From the NCBI GenBank assembly GCA_017436285.1, contig JAFSDL010000030.1:49088-113087 (forward strand): 64,000 bases of DNA. The letters run 5' to 3'. The DNA comes from Clostridia bacterium. Its GTDB lineage: Bacteria; Bacillota; Clostridia; Oscillospirales; Acutalibacteraceae. The position numbers and the translations under genes are program-made. The notes beneath the pieces were generated by a model. That model did not search any database. It saw only the letters and a program-made list of their open reading frames with translations, and was not told the origin of the DNA. This document shows, piece after piece, positions 52,227 through 61,914 of the stretch (positions are counted from its first letter, which is position 1; the number at the start of each line of letters is the position of its first letter).

Positions 52227-53156
52227 ATGGGAATCAAAAGTGTTACAAGATTTGGTATTCAGAGAAAAATTGTTGCTAATATGACAACTGAAAGCTGGCA
52301 GAATATTCCTCATGTAAGCTATCAGTATGAACCTGATGTTACAAAGTTTGTTGAAGAATTTAAGAAGTTTACTGCAGAGCATCAGGGCGATAGTGGCGCA
52401 AGAATCACTTTTAATGCAGTTCTTCTCAAGGCTATTGCTGAAGCTATTGAGGTTGACCCTGTTATAAACGCCCATATGCATTTTGAAAAAGGTCTTGTAA
52501 GAGGTAAGGTTACTGTATTTGATAATATCGATATTTCTGTTCCGTGGATTCTTCCCAGTGGTGAAATGATGACTATCACAATGAAGGATATGGGCAACAA
52601 AACCCTTAAGGAGATTGCAGAGTATCAGGCAGATATTAACCGCAGACTTGAAAAAACAAATCTTACAGAGGCTCTTTATTCGGTTTCCTTCAATGATACT
52701 ATTGAAAAGCTTAAAAAAGGTCATGTTCTTCAGGCACTTAAGAGACTTTTTGGTGCAAACACAAATAAAAATCATAAGATTCAACTTCTTAAGGGCGAAG
52801 AAAAGAAGGCTTATGAGGCAATTCCCGAAACAGAAAGAATTACCCACAAGGACCTTAAGCAGGGTACAATTACTGTTTCTAACATTGGTGCAGATACAAG
52901 AGGTCTTTCCGGTCAGGCTGCTATGCTTATGGTTATTCCTCCTCAGGTATGCGTTGTTTGTATCGGAACAATGCAGAGAAAGCCTATAGTTGTTAAGGAT
53001 GAAGAGGGTAACGAAAAGGTTGAAATCAGAACAATTCTTCCTATGAACATCTGCTTTGACCACAGAGCACTTGATTTCGGCGAGGTAAGACCCTTCCTTT
53101 CTAAAATGGAAGAGTTTTTCCAGAACCCTGAAAAAATTCTTAATCTTGAAGCATAA
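52227..53156 (+). CDS. Stand-alone 2-oxoacid dehydrogenase E2 catalytic domain protein
   Basis: A 309-residue protein equal to the acyltransferase domain of E2 subunits, with no lipoyl domain and no peripheral-subunit-binding domain. The family motif is seen as FDHRALDFGEVRPF; His and Asp are kept but the usual Gly after Asp is Phe. TITVSNIGADTRG matches the conserved Ser-containing strand. An inserted segment near 165-205 (KKGHVLQALKRLFGANTNKN) is unusual. The ATG at 52227 follows GAAAGGTG. No E1, E3 or lipoate genes are near. It has its own perfect promoter and terminator, so it is a monocistronic, probably well-expressed gene of unknown role. Confidence 0.82.
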   Translation: MGIKSVTRFGIQRKIVANMTTESWQNIPHVSYQYEPDVTKFVEEFKKFTAEHQGDSGARITFNAVLLKAIAEAIEVDPVINAHMHFEKGLVRGKVTVFDNIDISVPWILPSGEMMTITMKDMGNKTLKEIAEYQADINRRLEKTNLTEALYSVSFNDTIEKLKKGHVLQALKRLFGANTNKNHKIQLLKGEEKKAYEAIPETERITHKDLKQGTITVSNIGADTRGLSGQAAMLMVIPPQVCVVCIGTMQRKPIVVKDEEGNEKVEIRTILPMNICFDHRALDFGEVRPFLSKMEEFFQNPEKILNLEA

Positions 53157-53170
53157 TTTACATATTTGTG

Positions 53171-53202
53171 AAGAGTCTCGATTTTGTCGAGACTCTTTTT
53201 GT
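53171..53202 (+). terminator. Terminator after the E2-like gene
   Basis: AAGAGTCTCGA (53171-53181) pairs with TCGAGACTCTT (53187-53197) and is followed by TTT and a T-rich tail. Confidence 0.88.
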
Positions 53203-53292
53203 AAACAAAAGAGTGATATAAAACTGTTGCAAATAATAAACCTTTTGTGATATAATACATTGATTAAAAATATAAATAAGGAAGAAAATATA

Positions 53293-54519
53293 ATGACTAA
53301 AAAAATTGTAGCCTTATGTAGCATTGTTGTAGCACTTTCGCTTTGCTTTGCAGTTTTTTCTGTGGGGCTTAAAGTTGAAGAAGCTAATGTTACAACCGCA
53401 AATATTAAATCTTACTATGCTCAGAAAGCCGAAACAACTACAAGTGGTGCTTTAGGCAGCATTGTAGGCGGTGTTATGAACGGACTTGAATCTTACGCTC
53501 CTTCTGGCAGTGCTGATGGTACATTGGATAAACTCGAGGGCGCTTCCGATAAGGTGGAGGATGCCATAGGCGGATTGGGCGATGTATTAGGTGGCATCGG
53601 TTCAGGCTCATCGGGCAATATTGGAGATGTTCTTGGTGGAATTGGTTCAGGCTCTTCCGGTGGTCTTGGTGATGCAGTTGGTGGTATGGGAGATGCTCTC
53701 GGTGGCATAGGCGATGCTCTTGGTGGTGTCGGTAGCGGTATGGGAGATAATTTAGGTGATATATTAGGTGGCTTGGGTGGCAATAGCTCAGGTACTAAAA
53801 CAACAACCGCTGCGTCTACAACCTCTGCAGATGTTGGCTTGATTATTCCTGTTCCTGCAGCAACTCAGGCAACAACAGAAGCACAAACAGAAACACAAAT
53901 GGCTTCAACTATTGACGATAGCGAAATAACAGGTGAAACTGTTGACTATGCAGTAACATCTAACCCGTACACAAAACCCAGCACTACCTTTGTTCCGGGT
54001 GAAGAAGACGAAACTATTAAATGGCTTCAATGGATTTTTGTTTACTCAGGCTATGGTCTGAAGGATGATGGCATAACAGGTGTGCTTGATGAAGATACTG
54101 TTGCAGTTGTAAAGAAACTCCAGAAAGAAAACAAATTGAGTGTTGATGGTAATATAACAGAGGATGTAATCAAAGCAGCAGAGATTCTTTATTATCAGTC
54201 AATTCTCGGCGGTGATGTAAGCGCTATTGAGGTTTCATCTCAGGCCACAACAGGAGTAAATGTTTCTTATGAATCAGTTGAGCCCGATAATGGTGATGGT
54301 GTTTCGGTAATTTTACTTATAGTTATTCTTGTAATAATCTGGGTTCTTGCTATTGGGGGAATTATTCTTATTTTTGTTTTGAAAAAGAAAAAAACATCTT
54401 CCCAAAAAGCTGGACAGGCAAAGTCGGAAGAGAAAACAAATGCTTCGCAGACAGAATCAAATGAATCATTATCAAGCATCGCAGATTTGTTTGAGGAAGC
54501 GGAGAAAAACAATAAGTAA
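53293..54519 (+). CDS. Gly-rich peptidoglycan-binding membrane protein
   Basis: A 408-residue surface protein. A signal-like hydrophobic segment (about 4-24) is followed by a low-complexity tract at 92-167 made of near-repeats of GDVLGGIGSGSSG and GDALGGIG, then a Thr-rich linker, a PG_binding_1-type domain at about 238-302 (IKWLQWIFVYSGYG, DDGITGVLDEDTV, LQKENKLSVDG), and a transmembrane helix at 338-363 followed by a basic cytoplasmic tail. The ATG at 53293 follows AAGGAAGA. It should sit in the membrane and touch the wall. Function unknown. Confidence 0.75.
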   Translation: MTKKIVALCSIVVALSLCFAVFSVGLKVEEANVTTANIKSYYAQKAETTTSGALGSIVGGVMNGLESYAPSGSADGTLDKLEGASDKVEDAIGGLGDVLGGIGSGSSGNIGDVLGGIGSGSSGGLGDAVGGMGDALGGIGDALGGVGSGMGDNLGDILGGLGGNSSGTKTTTAASTTSADVGLIIPVPAATQATTEAQTETQMASTIDDSEITGETVDYAVTSNPYTKPSTTFVPGEEDETIKWLQWIFVYSGYGLKDDGITGVLDEDTVAVVKKLQKENKLSVDGNITEDVIKAAEILYYQSILGGDVSAIEVSSQATTGVNVSYESVEPDNGDGVSVILLIVILVIIWVLAIGGIILIFVLKKKKTSSQKAGQAKSEEKTNASQTESNESLSSIADLFEEAEKNNK

Positions 54520-54534
54520 AGCAGGAGATAAAAA

Positions 54535-55428
54535 ATGGATAAGTATTTAATTATCAATGCTGATGATTTCGGAATGAACCACTCATCAAACCTTGCTGTT
54601 ATGGATTTGTTTAAAAAGGGTGGAATAACCTCATCAACAATTATGACTCCTTGCCCTTGGGCAAAGGAAGCAGGAAAATGGGCGGCGTCTCATCCTGAAT
54701 ATGCGGTAGGCGTTCATCTGACATTTACAAGCGAATGGGGTAATTACAGATGGGGTCCCGTTGCACACAATAATACAGAATCTTTAAGAGATAAAGAAGA
54801 TTTTATGTATTACGATTCCTGCTCTTTTGAAAAAAACTGCGATATCGGTGAAGTTGAAAATGAAATAAGGGCACAGATTGAGCGCTTCAAATCATTTGGT
54901 GTTGAGCCCTCTCACCTTGATAACCATATGGGCTCTCTTTATGGTATTGAAACAGGTCGCTTTGAGGTTCTCACAAAAACTCTTGAGCTTGCAGGGGAAT
55001 ATGGTCTTCCCTTCCGTTTCCCCGGTACATTTGTCCCCGAAATGTTTAAAAATGATACTCTTGAGGTTAAAATTGATATTGATATGATTGCAGGGATTTT
55101 CGATAAGGTTCTCGGTTATGCAAAAAGCTTGGGCGTTGCAATGCCTGATTATCTTATTCCCGGTGAATGGAATGGTCCTCAGGAAGAAAGCTACGAGAAT
55201 TTCAAAGAATATATTTATGAGCTTTACAGAAGCTTTCCCAATGGTATAACAGAAACCTATATCCATCCTGCACTTGAATGTGATGACCTTAAGGCTATTA
55301 CAGGTGCTTGGCACAGAAGAGTGTGGGAACATAAATTGTTCTCTGACCCACAGACACTTCAGCATATCAAGGCGTGTGGTATTGAGCTTATAAACTATCG
55401 TGATTTGAAGAAGATTAAAGGATATTAA
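54535..55428 (+). CDS. YdjC/ChbG-family carbohydrate deacetylase
   Basis: A 297-residue metal-dependent deacetylase-like enzyme. INADDFGMN (about 7-15) carries the metal Asp, VGVHLTFTSEW a catalytic/metal His and SHLDNHMG another. ChbG removes acetyl groups from chito-oligosaccharides; the natural substrate here is not clear. The ATG at 54535 follows CAGGAGA. It is 15 bp behind the Gly-rich membrane protein gene, so the two may share a transcript. Confidence 0.85.
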   Translation: MDKYLIINADDFGMNHSSNLAVMDLFKKGGITSSTIMTPCPWAKEAGKWAASHPEYAVGVHLTFTSEWGNYRWGPVAHNNTESLRDKEDFMYYDSCSFEKNCDIGEVENEIRAQIERFKSFGVEPSHLDNHMGSLYGIETGRFEVLTKTLELAGEYGLPFRFPGTFVPEMFKNDTLEVKIDIDMIAGIFDKVLGYAKSLGVAMPDYLIPGEWNGPQEESYENFKEYIYELYRSFPNGITETYIHPALECDDLKAITGAWHRRVWEHKLFSDPQTLQHIKACGIELINYRDLKKIKGY

Positions 55429-55442
55429 AAAACATTAAATAA

Positions 55443-55490
55443 TATGCCCCTTGTTTTCAGTCAGAACTGAAAACAAGGGGCATACATAAT
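55443..55490. terminator. Bidirectional terminator between ChbG-like and mntP genes
   Basis: A 19-bp perfect stem, 55443-55461 with 55466-55484, around a 4-nt loop, followed by a T-run. It is between convergent genes. Confidence 0.9.
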
Positions 55491-55491
55491 T

Positions 55492-56067
55492 TTATTTTAA
55501 AACACCTAAACCTTCAAAAAGAATTTTAAGACCCAGAAGAATAAGTATAAATCCACCTGCAAATTCTGCTTTGGATTTATATTTTGTTCCGAAAATATTA
55601 CCGATTTTAACACCGACGGAAGAAAGTGTAAAGGTGATAATACCAATAAGTACAAATGCGATATAAACGAACCAATCAGGCTCAAAATCAGTAAATGCGA
55701 AGCTTACACCAACTGCAAGAGCATCAATGCTTGTTGCAATTGCCATAAGGAGCATAGCTTTGAAGCCGAGGGAAGAATCCTTGCAATCGTCACATTTATC
55801 AAAGGATTCCTTAATCATATTTCCGCCTATGATTGCTAAAAGAATGAAGGCAATCCAATGGTCTATTGAAGTGATTTTATCTGCAAAGGTGCTTCCTAAA
55901 AAATAACCAATCATTGGCATCAAGCCCTGAAAAGCACCAAACCACAAGCCCACAATTGCACAACTTTTCAGGTTGATTTTTTTCAAGGCAAGACCTTTGC
56001 AAAGAGCAACCGCGAAAGCATCCATTGAAAGGCTTACTGCAAGAAGCACAATTTCAACTATATTCAT
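55492..56067 (-). CDS. mntP: Manganese efflux pump MntP
   Basis: A 191-residue, six-helix membrane protein. The paired motifs with membrane acidic residues are [14 protein letters not shown] near the start and [14 protein letters not shown] in the second half, both diagnostic of MntP (DUF204). It pumps Mn(II) out of the cell. I saw no yybP-ykoY riboswitch in the short gap upstream. Confidence 0.93.
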   Translation of the reverse strand: MNIVEIVLLAVSLSMDAFAVALCKGLALKKINLKSCAIVGLWFGAFQGLMPMIGYFLGSTFADKITSIDHWIAFILLAIIGGNMIKESFDKCDDCKDSSLGFKAMLLMAIATSIDALAVGVSFAFTDFEPDWFVYIAFVLIGIITFTLSSVGVKIGNIFGTKYKSKAEFAGGFILILLGLKILFEGLGVLK

Positions 56068-56133
56068 CTGAACAACTCCATGTTTAAACTTGGGAATGAA
56101 ATTATATATTAAATAATATTTTATGTCAATAAG

Positions 56134-56163
56134 TTGATTTTAGAAACTTAAGTGTGATAATAT
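56134..56163 (+). promoter_or_regulatory. Possible promoter of the membrane-anchored hydrolase gene
   Basis: TTGATT (56134-56139) and TAATAT (56158-56163), 18 bp apart, 27 bp before the GTG start. Confidence 0.4.
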
Positions 56164-56189
56164 ACAATGTGAACAGAGGGTGAGAAAAA

Positions 56190-57134
56190 GTGAAAGAGTT
56201 TTTAAAATCCAGGAAAAACGCAGGAATAACAATAATTTCTGTGTTGTTAATTCTTGTATTGTTGATAAATGTTTTATCTGCTGTATTCCTTTCTTTTTCC
56301 TTGTTAAAGAAGGATGGTTGGGAAAGGTTCGAGGAATATTTATACGGCAGGCAATTAAGCACTGCTTCTGAATGGATTTCTGAAAAATCAGAAAAAATTC
56401 AGGTGGTTAACAGCGAGGGTGAAGAATTAAACGGGTTAAAAATAAAAAACGAACATGTTTCTCATAGCTATATTTTAATCTGCCATCAATACGGCGGTAG
56501 CCCTGAAGCTATGGAAGAGTATGCAAGGCATTTCTATGATTTGGGCTTTAACATAATACTACCTTATATGAGAGGGCATGCAGAAAGCCCTTATAATAAA
56601 ATTTCTTTCGGTTGGCAGGATAAATCAGATATAATTAACTGGATTGAAAAAATAATCAAGGAAGATAAAAAAGCAAAGATTGCTCTTTTTGGTGTATCCT
56701 TGGGTGCTAATGCAGTAACTCTCGCAGCAACAGAAGAATTACCCACAAATGTGCGCTTGGTAATTTCTGATAGCTGCTATACCTCATTGGATGATTTGAT
56801 GAAAGCCTATATAAAAAATGAAACAAAGCTATCTTCGTTGATTGTAAGAGGAGTTATATCTGCTTATGTTAAAAATAAAATCGGCGAAAGCCTAAAGAAT
56901 GCCAATACAGTTTCGCAGTTAAAAAATATTGAACTACCAATAATTTTTATTAATGGAGAAGATGATGCTGCTGTTCCGCCACTGGTAAGCAAATTGCTTT
57001 ATGAAAATTGTGATGCAGAGGGTGTGGAAGAGGTTGTGATTGAAAATGGTACTCACGGCAGAAATCTTGAAGCCGATACAGACGCTTACTGGGAAAATAT
57101 TGATATTTTTATATTGAATTATTTGGGAATATGA
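56190..57134 (+). CDS. Membrane-anchored alpha/beta hydrolase
   Basis: A 314-residue protein with an N-terminal transmembrane helix (about 12-35) and an extracytoplasmic alpha/beta-hydrolase domain. The nucleophile elbow is LFGVSLGAN, the oxyanion region CHQYGGS, the acid INGEDDAAVP and the His near NGTHGRN. The family includes serine aminopeptidases and esterases; the substrate is unknown. The start is GTG at 56190 after AGAGGGTGAG. Confidence 0.8.
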   Translation: MKEFLKSRKNAGITIISVLLILVLLINVLSAVFLSFSLLKKDGWERFEEYLYGRQLSTASEWISEKSEKIQVVNSEGEELNGLKIKNEHVSHSYILICHQYGGSPEAMEEYARHFYDLGFNIILPYMRGHAESPYNKISFGWQDKSDIINWIEKIIKEDKKAKIALFGVSLGANAVTLAATEELPTNVRLVISDSCYTSLDDLMKAYIKNETKLSSLIVRGVISAYVKNKIGESLKNANTVSQLKNIELPIIFINGEDDAAVPPLVSKLLYENCDAEGVEEVVIENGTHGRNLEADTDAYWENIDIFILNYLGI

Positions 57135-57138
57135 GGGT

Positions 57139-57172
57139 TAACAGGATGGATTTTCCGTCCTGTTATTTTTTT
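57139..57172 (+). terminator. Terminator after the hydrolase gene
   Basis: TAACAGGATGGA (57139-57150) pairs, with one U-G wobble, with TCCGTCCTGTTA (57154-57165), followed by TTTTTTTC. Confidence 0.85.
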
Positions 57173-57249
57173 CGTTTTTTTATACATTCACTCTATGTAA
57201 AAAAAAGAATATGGTTTTTGTAAATATTGCTAATTTGTAGCTTTCGGCG

Positions 57250-57278
57250 TTGACAAAACAGTATCAATATATTACAAT
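57250..57278 (+). promoter_or_regulatory. Promoter of the BspA-like gene
   Basis: TTGACA (57250-57255), 17-bp spacer, TACAAT (57273-57278), about 65 bp before the TTG start. Confidence 0.78.
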
Positions 57279-57344
57279 GGATTCTGTAGTATTATATATT
57301 TTTGTATAGGTACTGTTGCATTTTTTATCGAAAGGGTGTTTCTT

Positions 57345-60300
57345 TTGAAAAAGTCAAAGTTTTTAGCGATTCTCCTGGCTGTAATGATTACTTTGAGCAG
57401 TTTTTCCTGCTTGTCAGTAGTATCATTTGCAGAGGTAATTCCCGGAGGAGAAAGAGACGAAGAGGACAATTTAATCGAAAAGCAATGGGAGTTTGATGAT
57501 TCTACCGGCATATTCACAGTATATGCAGATATTACAGATAATTCTTGGTCGACTTACAAGAATGATATTGTAGAGGTAGTTTTTACAGGGCTTGTTGAGA
57601 ACATTAAAGATTTTATGTTTGCCGATTTACCAAGCCTTGTTAATGTTAGTTTTGAAGTGGCACTTAAAACAATCGGTACAGGCGCATTTCAAAATTGCGA
57701 CAAATTAACAACGGTTGCTCTTTTGGATGCTGAAGTAATTAAAGATTATGCTTTCTTTGATTGTGATAGTTTGAGTAGTGTTGATATAGGTAGCAGACTT
57801 TCTAATGTGGGTAAAAACATATTTAAAGACTGTGCCTCTCTTAAAACTGTGACTATCGCTAATGGTGTTACTGCAATAGGCGAGGGCATGTTTGAAGACT
57901 GTATAGCCCTTGAAGAAGCTGCTCTTCCCGATAGTGTTGAAGAAATCGGCCGTTTGGCGTTTGAAAATTGCGCAGCACTTAAACAAATAAAAATTCCTGA
58001 CAGCACAACCAATGTAGGTGAATATGCTTTCTATGGCTGTTCTTCCGCAACAAGTGCTTATATCGGACATAATGTTTCAGAAATCGGCGAGTATGCTTTC
58101 GGCAAATGCTCAGCTCTTGAAAGCGTAGAGATTAAGTGTGCAATGCCTGCTATTAGTGAGGGAATGTTCTATGGCTGTTCTGCACTTAAAGGCTTAACAA
58201 ATCTTCCTGAAGGTATTAAAACAATCGGTAAAAATGCCTTCAAGGATTGCACCAGCTTTTCTGAAATAAATATTCCTGCAACAGTTATCGAAATAGGCGA
58301 TTCTGCATTTGATTCAACCATTATTACAACAATAAACATTCCTGTTGGTGTTGAATTAATCGGTTCAGGTGCATTTACAAATTGCAACAAGCTTTCTGCT
58401 ATTAATGTCGAAGCTAAAAACCGTTTTTATGCAAGTGTAGATGGGGTTCTCTATAACGCAGATATTTCAGAGCTTATCTGTTGCCCCGCAGGCAAAACAG
58501 GCACAGTTGTTGTTAAAGAAGGTACAGAAACAATCGGTAACGATGCTTTTATCGGTTGCACGGGTGTTAATGTAATTGAAATTCCTGATAGCGTAACAGA
58601 GATTGCAACTAATGCTTTTAATGGTTGTGCATCCGGCTTGAAAATTAAAGCAAATTGTGATTCTTATGCAGCAGAATATGCAAAACTTTATGCAATAGAT
58701 ATAGATGTAACCCACTCATCAATTTCAGATTGGATTGTTACAGTTGAGCCCACTTGCGACACAGCAGGTGTTAAAGAGAAACAGTGTGAAGCCTGTGGCA
58801 ACATTGAAGAAACAGGCGTGGTTGATGCTTTAGGTCATAACTATGATGAAGGTGTTATAACCAAGAAGGCAAAATGTGAAGAAGACGGTATTGTTAAATT
58901 TACTTGTCAGAATGCAGGCTGTGACTCATACTATACAGAAGTTATTCCTGCAACCGGCCATAACTATGATGATGGCACAATAACTCTTGAGCCCACTTGT
59001 GAAAACGATGGTAAAAAGGTTTTCCGTTGTCAGAACGATGGTTGCTACGATTATTATGAAATCACCCTTCCTGCAACAGGTCATAATATGGATGACGGCA
59101 CAGTAAGAGTTGAGGCTACTTGTACAACTGATGGTGAAAAGGTTTACAAATGTCAGGATGAGGCTTGTAATTACAAAACAACAGAAGTTATTCCTGCATT
59201 CGGTCACGATTATGATGAAGGCGTAGTAACAAAAGAGCCTGTATGTGAAGTTGATGGTGTTAAGACCTTCACATGTAAGAACGATTGTGGCACAACATAC
59301 ACAGAAGCAATTCCTGCAACAGGCCATAATTATGATGATGGTGTTATAACAAAATATCCCACAGTTAAAGATAATGGTGAGATAACATTTACTTGTAAAA
59401 ATAGCTGGTGTACAGAAGAGCACGCAAATCATACATATACAGTTGCTATTCCTAACACAGCATTTGATGGTATTCTTGCTACAAATGAGGGTGCGTATGT
59501 AGATGAAAACGGAAACATTCAGGAGCTCACATGGCTTATTACAGATGAATACGATTTATTTATATATGCAGATGATACTGCAGAGGAATGGGCACCTTAC
59601 AGAAACAATATCGTTTCCGCAACAATTACAGGTGAAGCAACAACTGTAGCAAATGGTTCGTTTGCATATATGCCTGCTCTTACTGAAGTGAACATTCTCT
59701 TCAGTCTCGGCACAATCGAAGCTTATGCTTTCCAGTATTGTGAAAACCTTAAAACTGTATTCACAGGTTCGATAGAGGAAATTCAGGAGTTTGTATTCTA
59801 TGGCTGTAAATCTCTTGAAAGTGTTGATATCTACGGTGGTTTACCTGAAGACAAGGTTGGCAAAAATATATTCCTTGATTGTACAAATCTTTCAGAGGTT
59901 ATTTTAAGAAATGGTTGTCTTGTGCTTGGTGAAGCAATGTTTAAGGGATGCTCATCTCTTACAGAAATCATTCTTCCCGAAAGCTTGATTATAATCGGTG
60001 ACTCTGCATTCGATGGTACATCAATTAAAGAAATCAGAATTCCTACTGATGTAAGAGAAATTCAGAAGGGTGTATTCACAAGATGTACTGAGCTTGAAGC
60101 AATTGAAGTAGATGTAAAAAATGATAACTATTTCAGCTTCGATGGTGCTCTTTATGATATGGCACTTGGTTCACTTCTCCTTTGTCCTGCAGGTAAAAAA
60201 GGCGAATTGACTGTATGGGACAGCACAACAAAAATAGCAGAGGATGCATTTATCGGTTGTGTTGATATAACAAAGGTAGCAATTCCAAGAAGCGTAACAG

Positions 60301-61907
60301 AAATTGCAGCTAATGCTTTCAATGGTTGTTCAGAAGGCCTTATAATCGCTTGTGATTGTGATTCTGTAGCAGCAAAATTCGCAGAAACAAGAAGATTTGC
60401 AACTGAGCTTACTCATGTAGGTAACCAGGTTTGGCAGGTAACTGCAGAAGCAACCTGCCTTGAAGCCGGCAGCAAGGAGCTTGTATGCTCAGGCTGTGGA
60501 TATTCTTATGAGGTTTTGGTTGTAGATGCTCTTGGTCATAACTACGACAATGGCGTTGTTACAACAAAGGCAACCTGCGAAGCTGATGGACTTAAGACTG
60601 TTTCATGTACAAGAACAGGTTGTAATTATTCTTATACTGAGGTAATTCCTAACCTTGGTGGTCATAAGTATAAAGGTGTAGTAACAATTGAACCTACATG
60701 CGAAGTAGAAGGCGTTAAAACCTTTACCTGTCAGAACACAGATTGTGATGATTCATATACAGAAGCAATTCCTGTACTCGGTCACAAATATGATAAGGGT
60801 GTTGTAACACTTGAAGCAACTTGTGAAGAAGAGGGTATCAAAACCTTTACCTGTCAGAATGCAGATTGTGATGACACATACACAGAAGCAATTGAAAAGC
60901 TTGGTCACAAATATGACAAGGGTGTTGTAACACTTGAAGCGACTTGTGAAGCAGATGGTATTAAAACCTTTACCTGCCAGAATGCAGGTTGTGAAGCTTC
61001 TTATACAGAGGTTATTCCTGCTCTTACACACAATTATGTTGAAAATGTTGTAAGAAAAGGCAATTGTATCACTAAGGGTCTTGTTAAATATGAATGTGAA
61101 CACTGTGGTGATTCATACGAGGTTAAAGAATTTGGTGAGCATCAGTTGTATTCATATGCTGTTACAGTAGAGCCTACATGTGATAAAGAGGGCAAAACAG
61201 GTGATATGTGTGCTCTTTGCCACGAATTTGTTGGCGCGGTAACAACTACTCCTGCAACAGGTCATACCGCAGGCAAGTGGATAATAGATAAGAACGCTAC
61301 TGCAGAAGCTGCCGGTAAAAAACACAAAGAGTGTAAGGATTGTGGCGAAATACTCAAGACTGAGGCTATTCCTCAGCTTAAATGCGCACGTCCCGAGGTT
61401 GAAAAGGTTACAAATGTTTCAAAGGGCGTAAAAATTGAGTGGACTACAGAAAGCGGTGCTGATCATTACAGAGTATATCGCAGAACAAAGAATGGCGATT
61501 GGAAGTACCTGGATTCTACTAAAAAGACAAGCTACACAGATGATACAGCTAAGTCAGGAACTAAATACTATTACTCTGTTCGTGCAATAAACGAAGCAGG
61601 TATCTCTGCCCGTTCTAATTCACTCTCAAGATACTACCTTGCAGACCCAAGCTTAACATCTGTTACAAACACTAAATCAGGTGTTACTATTAAGTGGTCA
61701 AAGGTAACAGGAGCAGAAGGTTACATTATTTACAGAAGAACAAGCTCAGGTAGCTACAAGAGAATTAAAACTGTAGATGGCGCATCCACTGTTTCTTATA
61801 CAAATAAAACTGTAACAAACGGCACTAAGTATTACTACAAGGTTAAGGCTTTGTATAGTAAAACAACCAGTGACTATTCAAACGCAAGAAGCGTAACAGT
61901 TAAATAA
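57345..61907 (+). CDS. BspA-like LRR surface protein with Cys-rich repeats and Fn3 domains
   Basis: A 1520-residue secreted protein. The signal peptide covers about 1-30 (TTG start at 57345 with AAAGGG 8 nt before). Two large homologous modules, starting about 682 residues apart, each have a lead-in (STYKNDIVEVVFTG / APYRNNIVSATITG), a block of BspA-type leucine-rich repeats (LRR_5; GTGAFQNCDKLTTV and similar) and a series of about 41-residue two-cysteine repeats (pattern GHNYDDGxI...PTCExDGxxTFTCQN). The end has two fibronectin-III-like domains (WTTESGADHYRVYRR, WSKVTGAEGYIIYRR). No LPxTG motif, membrane anchor or dockerin is seen. Likely host- or polymer-binding; binding target not known. 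Confidence 0.85.
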   Translation: MKKSKFLAILLAVMITLSSFSCLSVVSFAEVIPGGERDEEDNLIEKQWEFDDSTGIFTVYADITDNSWSTYKNDIVEVVFTGLVENIKDFMFADLPSLVNVSFEVALKTIGTGAFQNCDKLTTVALLDAEVIKDYAFFDCDSLSSVDIGSRLSNVGKNIFKDCASLKTVTIANGVTAIGEGMFEDCIALEEAALPDSVEEIGRLAFENCAALKQIKIPDSTTNVGEYAFYGCSSATSAYIGHNVSEIGEYAFGKCSALESVEIKCAMPAISEGMFYGCSALKGLTNLPEGIKTIGKNAFKDCTSFSEINIPATVIEIGDSAFDSTIITTINIPVGVELIGSGAFTNCNKLSAINVEAKNRFYASVDGVLYNADISELICCPAGKTGTVVVKEGTETIGNDAFIGCTGVNVIEIPDSVTEIATNAFNGCASGLKIKANCDSYAAEYAKLYAIDIDVTHSSISDWIVTVEPTCDTAGVKEKQCEACGNIEETGVVDALGHNYDEGVITKKAKCEEDGIVKFTCQNAGCDSYYTEVIPATGHNYDDGTITLEPTCENDGKKVFRCQNDGCYDYYEITLPATGHNMDDGTVRVEATCTTDGEKVYKCQDEACNYKTTEVIPAFGHDYDEGVVTKEPVCEVDGVKTFTCKNDCGTTYTEAIPATGHNYDDGVITKYPTVKDNGEITFTCKNSWCTEEHANHTYTVAIPNTAFDGILATNEGAYVDENGNIQELTWLITDEYDLFIYADDTAEEWAPYRNNIVSATITGEATTVANGSFAYMPALTEVNILFSLGTIEAYAFQYCENLKTVFTGSIEEIQEFVFYGCKSLESVDIYGGLPEDKVGKNIFLDCTNLSEVILRNGCLVLGEAMFKGCSSLTEIILPESLIIIGDSAFDGTSIKEIRIPTDVREIQKGVFTRCTELEAIEVDVKNDNYFSFDGALYDMALGSLLLCPAGKKGELTVWDSTTKIAEDAFIGCVDITKVAIPRSVTEIAANAFNGCSEGLIIACDCDSVAAKFAETRRFATELTHVGNQVWQVTAEATCLEAGSKELVCSGCGYSYEVLVVDALGHNYDNGVVTTKATCEADGLKTVSCTRTGCNYSYTEVIPNLGGHKYKGVVTIEPTCEVEGVKTFTCQNTDCDDSYTEAIPVLGHKYDKGVVTLEATCEEEGIKTFTCQNADCDDTYTEAIEKLGHKYDKGVVTLEATCEADGIKTFTCQNAGCEASYTEVIPALTHNYVENVVRKGNCITKGLVKYECEHCGDSYEVKEFGEHQLYSYAVTVEPTCDKEGKTGDMCALCHEFVGAVTTTPATGHTAGKWIIDKNATAEAAGKKHKECKDCGEILKTEAIPQLKCARPEVEKVTNVSKGVKIEWTTESGADHYRVYRRTKNGDWKYLDSTKKTSYTDDTAKSGTKYYYSVRAINEAGISARSNSLSRYYLADPSLTSVTNTKSGVTIKWSKVTGAEGYIIYRRTSSGSYKRIKTVDGASTVSYTNKTVTNGTKYYYKVKALYSKTTSDYSNARSVTVK
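60662..61030 (+). repeat. 123-bp in-frame tandem repeats in the BspA-like gene
   Basis: Marker word AAAACCTTTACC occurs at 60717, 60840 and 60963, exactly 123 bp (41 codons) apart, with high identity between copies. More diverged copies of the same module lie upstream at 58740-59420 and 60430-60660. Such near-identical in-frame units can change copy number by slippage or recombination. Confidence 0.85.
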
Positions 61908-61914
61908 AGCTTTT

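Noticed and set aside
52221-53324. A 367-codon open frame on the minus strand opposite the E2-like gene
   Set aside because: It mirrors the codon pattern of the plus-strand gene, has many Cys/Asn/Phe residues typical of antisense shadows, and lacks family resemblance.
53493-53783. Proline-rich minus-strand frame opposite the Gly-rich tract
   Set aside because: It is the complement of Gly codons; composition alone explains it.
55492-56189. Manganese riboswitch (yybP-ykoY) before mntP
   Set aside because: The upstream gap is short and AT-rich and lacks the conserved loops.
58926-59432. Cys-rich minus-strand open frames opposite the BspA-like gene
   Set aside because: They are antisense readings of the repeated Cys modules, with no ribosome site.
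57345-61907. Dockerin or cohesin domains in the large surface protein
   Set aside because: No calcium-binding dockerin duplets were seen; the repeats are LRR_5, Cys repeats and Fn3-like domains.
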